From: Flavobacterium rivuli WB 3.3-2 = DSM 21788
GTDB taxonomy: Bacteria; Bacteroidota; Bacteroidia; Flavobacteriales; Flavobacteriaceae
Assembly (NCBI RefSeq): GCF_000378485.1
Contig: NZ_KB899974.1
Location: forward strand, 94,354-158,353
Length of the DNA: 64,000 nucleotides
Direction of reading: 5' to 3'
The notes beneath the pieces were generated by a model. It was not told the DNA's origin, did no database searches, and saw only the letters and a list, made by a program, of their open reading frames with translations. The stretch's first letter is position 1. Every line of letters begins with the position of its first letter. The position numbers were made by a program, and so were the translations under genes. Positions 62,397-64,000 of this stretch are shown here, piece after piece.

Positions 62397-64000
62397 ATGA
62401 AAAAACTTACCGCGAATAATACATTGCTTTTTTTATTTATACTTGGCATTACCTGGATACCGGGCTTTAGCCAGATATCTTTTGGCGATGCAAAAAAGAT
62501 AAATGATGGCTGGAAGTTTAACCTTGAAGATACCAGGAACGCCCAGGAAACTAAATTTGATGACAAAGAATGGCAGGCGATAGACCTTCCGCACGACTGG
62601 AGTATAAAAGGGCAGCTTAGCCCTACACTTGCAAGTGCTACAGGCTACCTTCCCGGAGGTATAGGCTGGTACCGCAAAAACCTTAATGTGCCAAATGCAC
62701 AAAAAGGCCAGAAAGTATATTTATATTTTGAAGGTGTTTATAACAGGAGCGAAGTATTTGTAAACGGGCACTCTTTAGGAAAACGCCCTAACGGATATAT
62801 TTCTTTTTCTTATGATGCTACACCATATATCAACTTTGGTGGAGACAATACCATTGCCGTTCGCGTAGACCACAGTAAAAGTGCCGATTCCCGTTGGTAC
62901 ACAGGCTCTGGTATATACCGTAATGTGTGGGTAGTATATGCTAACCCGGTGCATATTGCACAGTGGGGTGTATATGCATATCCTGAAGTTACCAAAGGTA
63001 ATGGTGTCCTTAACGTGGAGGTTGAAGTAGAAAACGGCTCATCGTCTAAAGAAAGTGTTACCGTTGTAAATGAACTTATTGGCCCTGACGGAAAATCAGT
63101 TGCTAAAAACTCGCAGAAACTTACTGCTGCGGCTGGTAAAAACCAAAAGGTTACAACGCAGTTAAAAGTCAGCAACCCTAAGTTATGGGATTTAAATAAT
63201 GCTAACCTTTATAAACTGAAAACTACGGTTCTTAAAGGCAGTAAGCAAACTGATGCTACTACAACCACTACAGGTTTCCGCACCTTTACATTTGATGCCA
63301 ATAAAGGCTTTGCCCTTAATGGGACATGGATGAAAGTTAAAGGGGTGTGTTTACACCATGATGCAGGCGTATTAGGATCGGCAGTGCCAAGGGATGTTTG
63401 GAAGACAAGGCTTAAAACCCTTAAAGAGATAGGTGTTAATGCCATACGTACAAGCCACAACCCAGAGTCTCCTGATTTTTATGAACTTTGCGATGAGATA
63501 GGTTTACTTGTTTTAAACGAAGCGTATGATGAGTGGGAATACCCTAAGCGTAAATGGCTTGAGGGATGGAACTATGGTACTCCGGGCTACGAAGGAAACT
63601 CTGATATTTTTGCCGACTGGGCCGAAAAAGACCTTGAAGATTTTGTGCGCCGCGACCGCAACCACCTGTCTGTATTTGCATGGAGTATAGGTAACGAGGT
63701 AGATTATCCTAACGACCCTTACTCGCACCCAATACTTGACGGTACTAAAGCAATGGGCTTTACGCAGGCTGCTTACGGTGGCTATAAAAAAGATGCCCCG
63801 GATGCTATGAGGCTTGGCGCTATTGCTAAACGCCTTGTTGCCGCGGTTAAAAAATATGACAAATCGCGCCCTACAACGGCAGGACTTGCAGGTGTAGCAA
63901 TGAGTAACGAAACCGAATATCCCGGATTGCTTGATATTGCAGGTTACAACTATACAGAGAGCCGTTACAAATCTGACCACGAAAAATATCCTAACAGGGT
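62397..64000 (+). CDS. glycoside hydrolase family 2 enzyme, 3' end outside the window
   Basis: At least 534 residues; the frame is open to the right edge. Signal peptide MKKLTANNTLLFLFILGITW..., ending near PGFSQ. The jelly-roll domain has PHDWSIKG, GGIGWYRKNL and DSRWYTGSGIYRNV; Ig-like domain and TIM barrel follow with GVCLHHDAGVLG and the acid/base E434 in SIGNEVDY. The nucleophile Glu lies past the edge. Beta-galactosidase-like; distinct from the GH2 lipoprotein at 45919 as no lipobox is seen. Third enzyme of the PUL, 131 bp after susD. Confidence 0.92.
   Translation, partial: MKKLTANNTLLFLFILGITWIPGFSQISFGDAKKINDGWKFNLEDTRNAQETKFDDKEWQAIDLPHDWSIKGQLSPTLASATGYLPGGIGWYRKNLNVPNAQKGQKVYLYFEGVYNRSEVFVNGHSLGKRPNGYISFSYDATPYINFGGDNTIAVRVDHSKSADSRWYTGSGIYRNVWVVYANPVHIAQWGVYAYPEVTKGNGVLNVEVEVENGSSSKESVTVVNELIGPDGKSVAKNSQKLTAAAGKNQKVTTQLKVSNPKLWDLNNANLYKLKTTVLKGSKQTDATTTTTGFRTFTFDANKGFALNGTWMKVKGVCLHHDAGVLGSAVPRDVWKTRLKTLKEIGVNAIRTSHNPESPDFYELCDEIGLLVLNEAYDEWEYPKRKWLEGWNYGTPGYEGNSDIFADWAEKDLEDFVRRDRNHLSVFAWSIGNEVDYPNDPYSHPILDGTKAMGFTQAAYGGYKKDAPDAMRLGAIAKRLVAAVKKYDKSRPTTAGLAGVAMSNETEYPGLLDIAGYNYTESRYKSDHEKYPNR

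Noticed and set aside
63513..63980. Minus-strand frame at the right edge
   Set aside because: Antisense to the GH2 gene that shows signal peptide, domain motifs and acid/base Glu in the plus frame.

Overview
The window looks like chromosome from a low-GC member of the Bacteroidota, most likely a Flavobacteriaceae (Flavobacterium-like) bacterium. The signs are two secreted proteins with C-terminal type IX secretion (Por) sorting domains, a SusC/SusD pair, YtxJ, 7TM-type histidine kinases, promoters with the Bacteroidota -7 box TAnnTTTG (some with a TTG at about -33), and almost no Shine-Dalgarno sequences. No rRNA, tRNA or CRISPR array was seen. The species cannot be named from the sequence alone.

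Layout. 0-3 kb: start of a divergent gene and a secreted M14 zinc carboxypeptidase-like protein. 3-12.5 kb: a sugar-use region with a DUF5107/TPR protein, a sugar-porter MFS transporter and an AraC regulator on the minus strand, then aldose 1-epimerase, an aldo/keto reductase, a thioredoxin-reductase-like flavoprotein and a UBP zinc-finger protein on the plus strand. 12.8-16.7 kb: a compact minus-strand operon kaiC - kaiB - kaiB-like - PAS histidine kinase - stand-alone receiver, with a good promoter and overlapping genes. 16.9-23.7 kb: a TetR-controlled RND efflux operon preceded by four regularly spaced operator-like repeats. 23.9-26.7 kb: a patatin-like lipase next to a CHAP/peptidoglycan-binding protein, both without signal peptides. 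26.9-29 kb: two paralogous T9SS cargo proteins. 29.2-32.6 kb: aldo/keto reductase, phosphoglycerate mutase, HD hydrolase and a YitT membrane protein. 32.6-42.4 kb: a six-gene minus-strand signalling operon of four histidine kinases with nearly the same kinase core, a receiver protein and a receiver-adenylyl cyclase. 42.6-45.7 kb: a small protein, an outer-membrane barrel and a LytS/LytTR pair. 45.9-49.4 kb: a GH2 glycosidase lipoprotein, a decayed Omp85 gene and a small membrane protein. 49.6-52.7 kb: clpB divergent from ytxJ, with two identical palindromes between them. 52.9-53.6 kb: a broken tyrosine integrase. 53.6-64 kb: a polysaccharide utilisation locus with GH95, AraC, SusC, SusD and a GH2 enzyme cut by the window edge.

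How it fits together. Two regions serve carbohydrate use: import and catabolism of a hexose such as galactose near the left end, and outer-membrane capture and cleavage of a probably fucose- and galactose-bearing glycan at the right end. Two regions are signalling hubs: a KaiA-less Kai module with its own kinase and receiver, and a many-sensor array whose likely output is cAMP. The most promising unusual systems are the Kai operon, the four-kinase/cyclase operon and the tandem operator array in front of the efflux genes.
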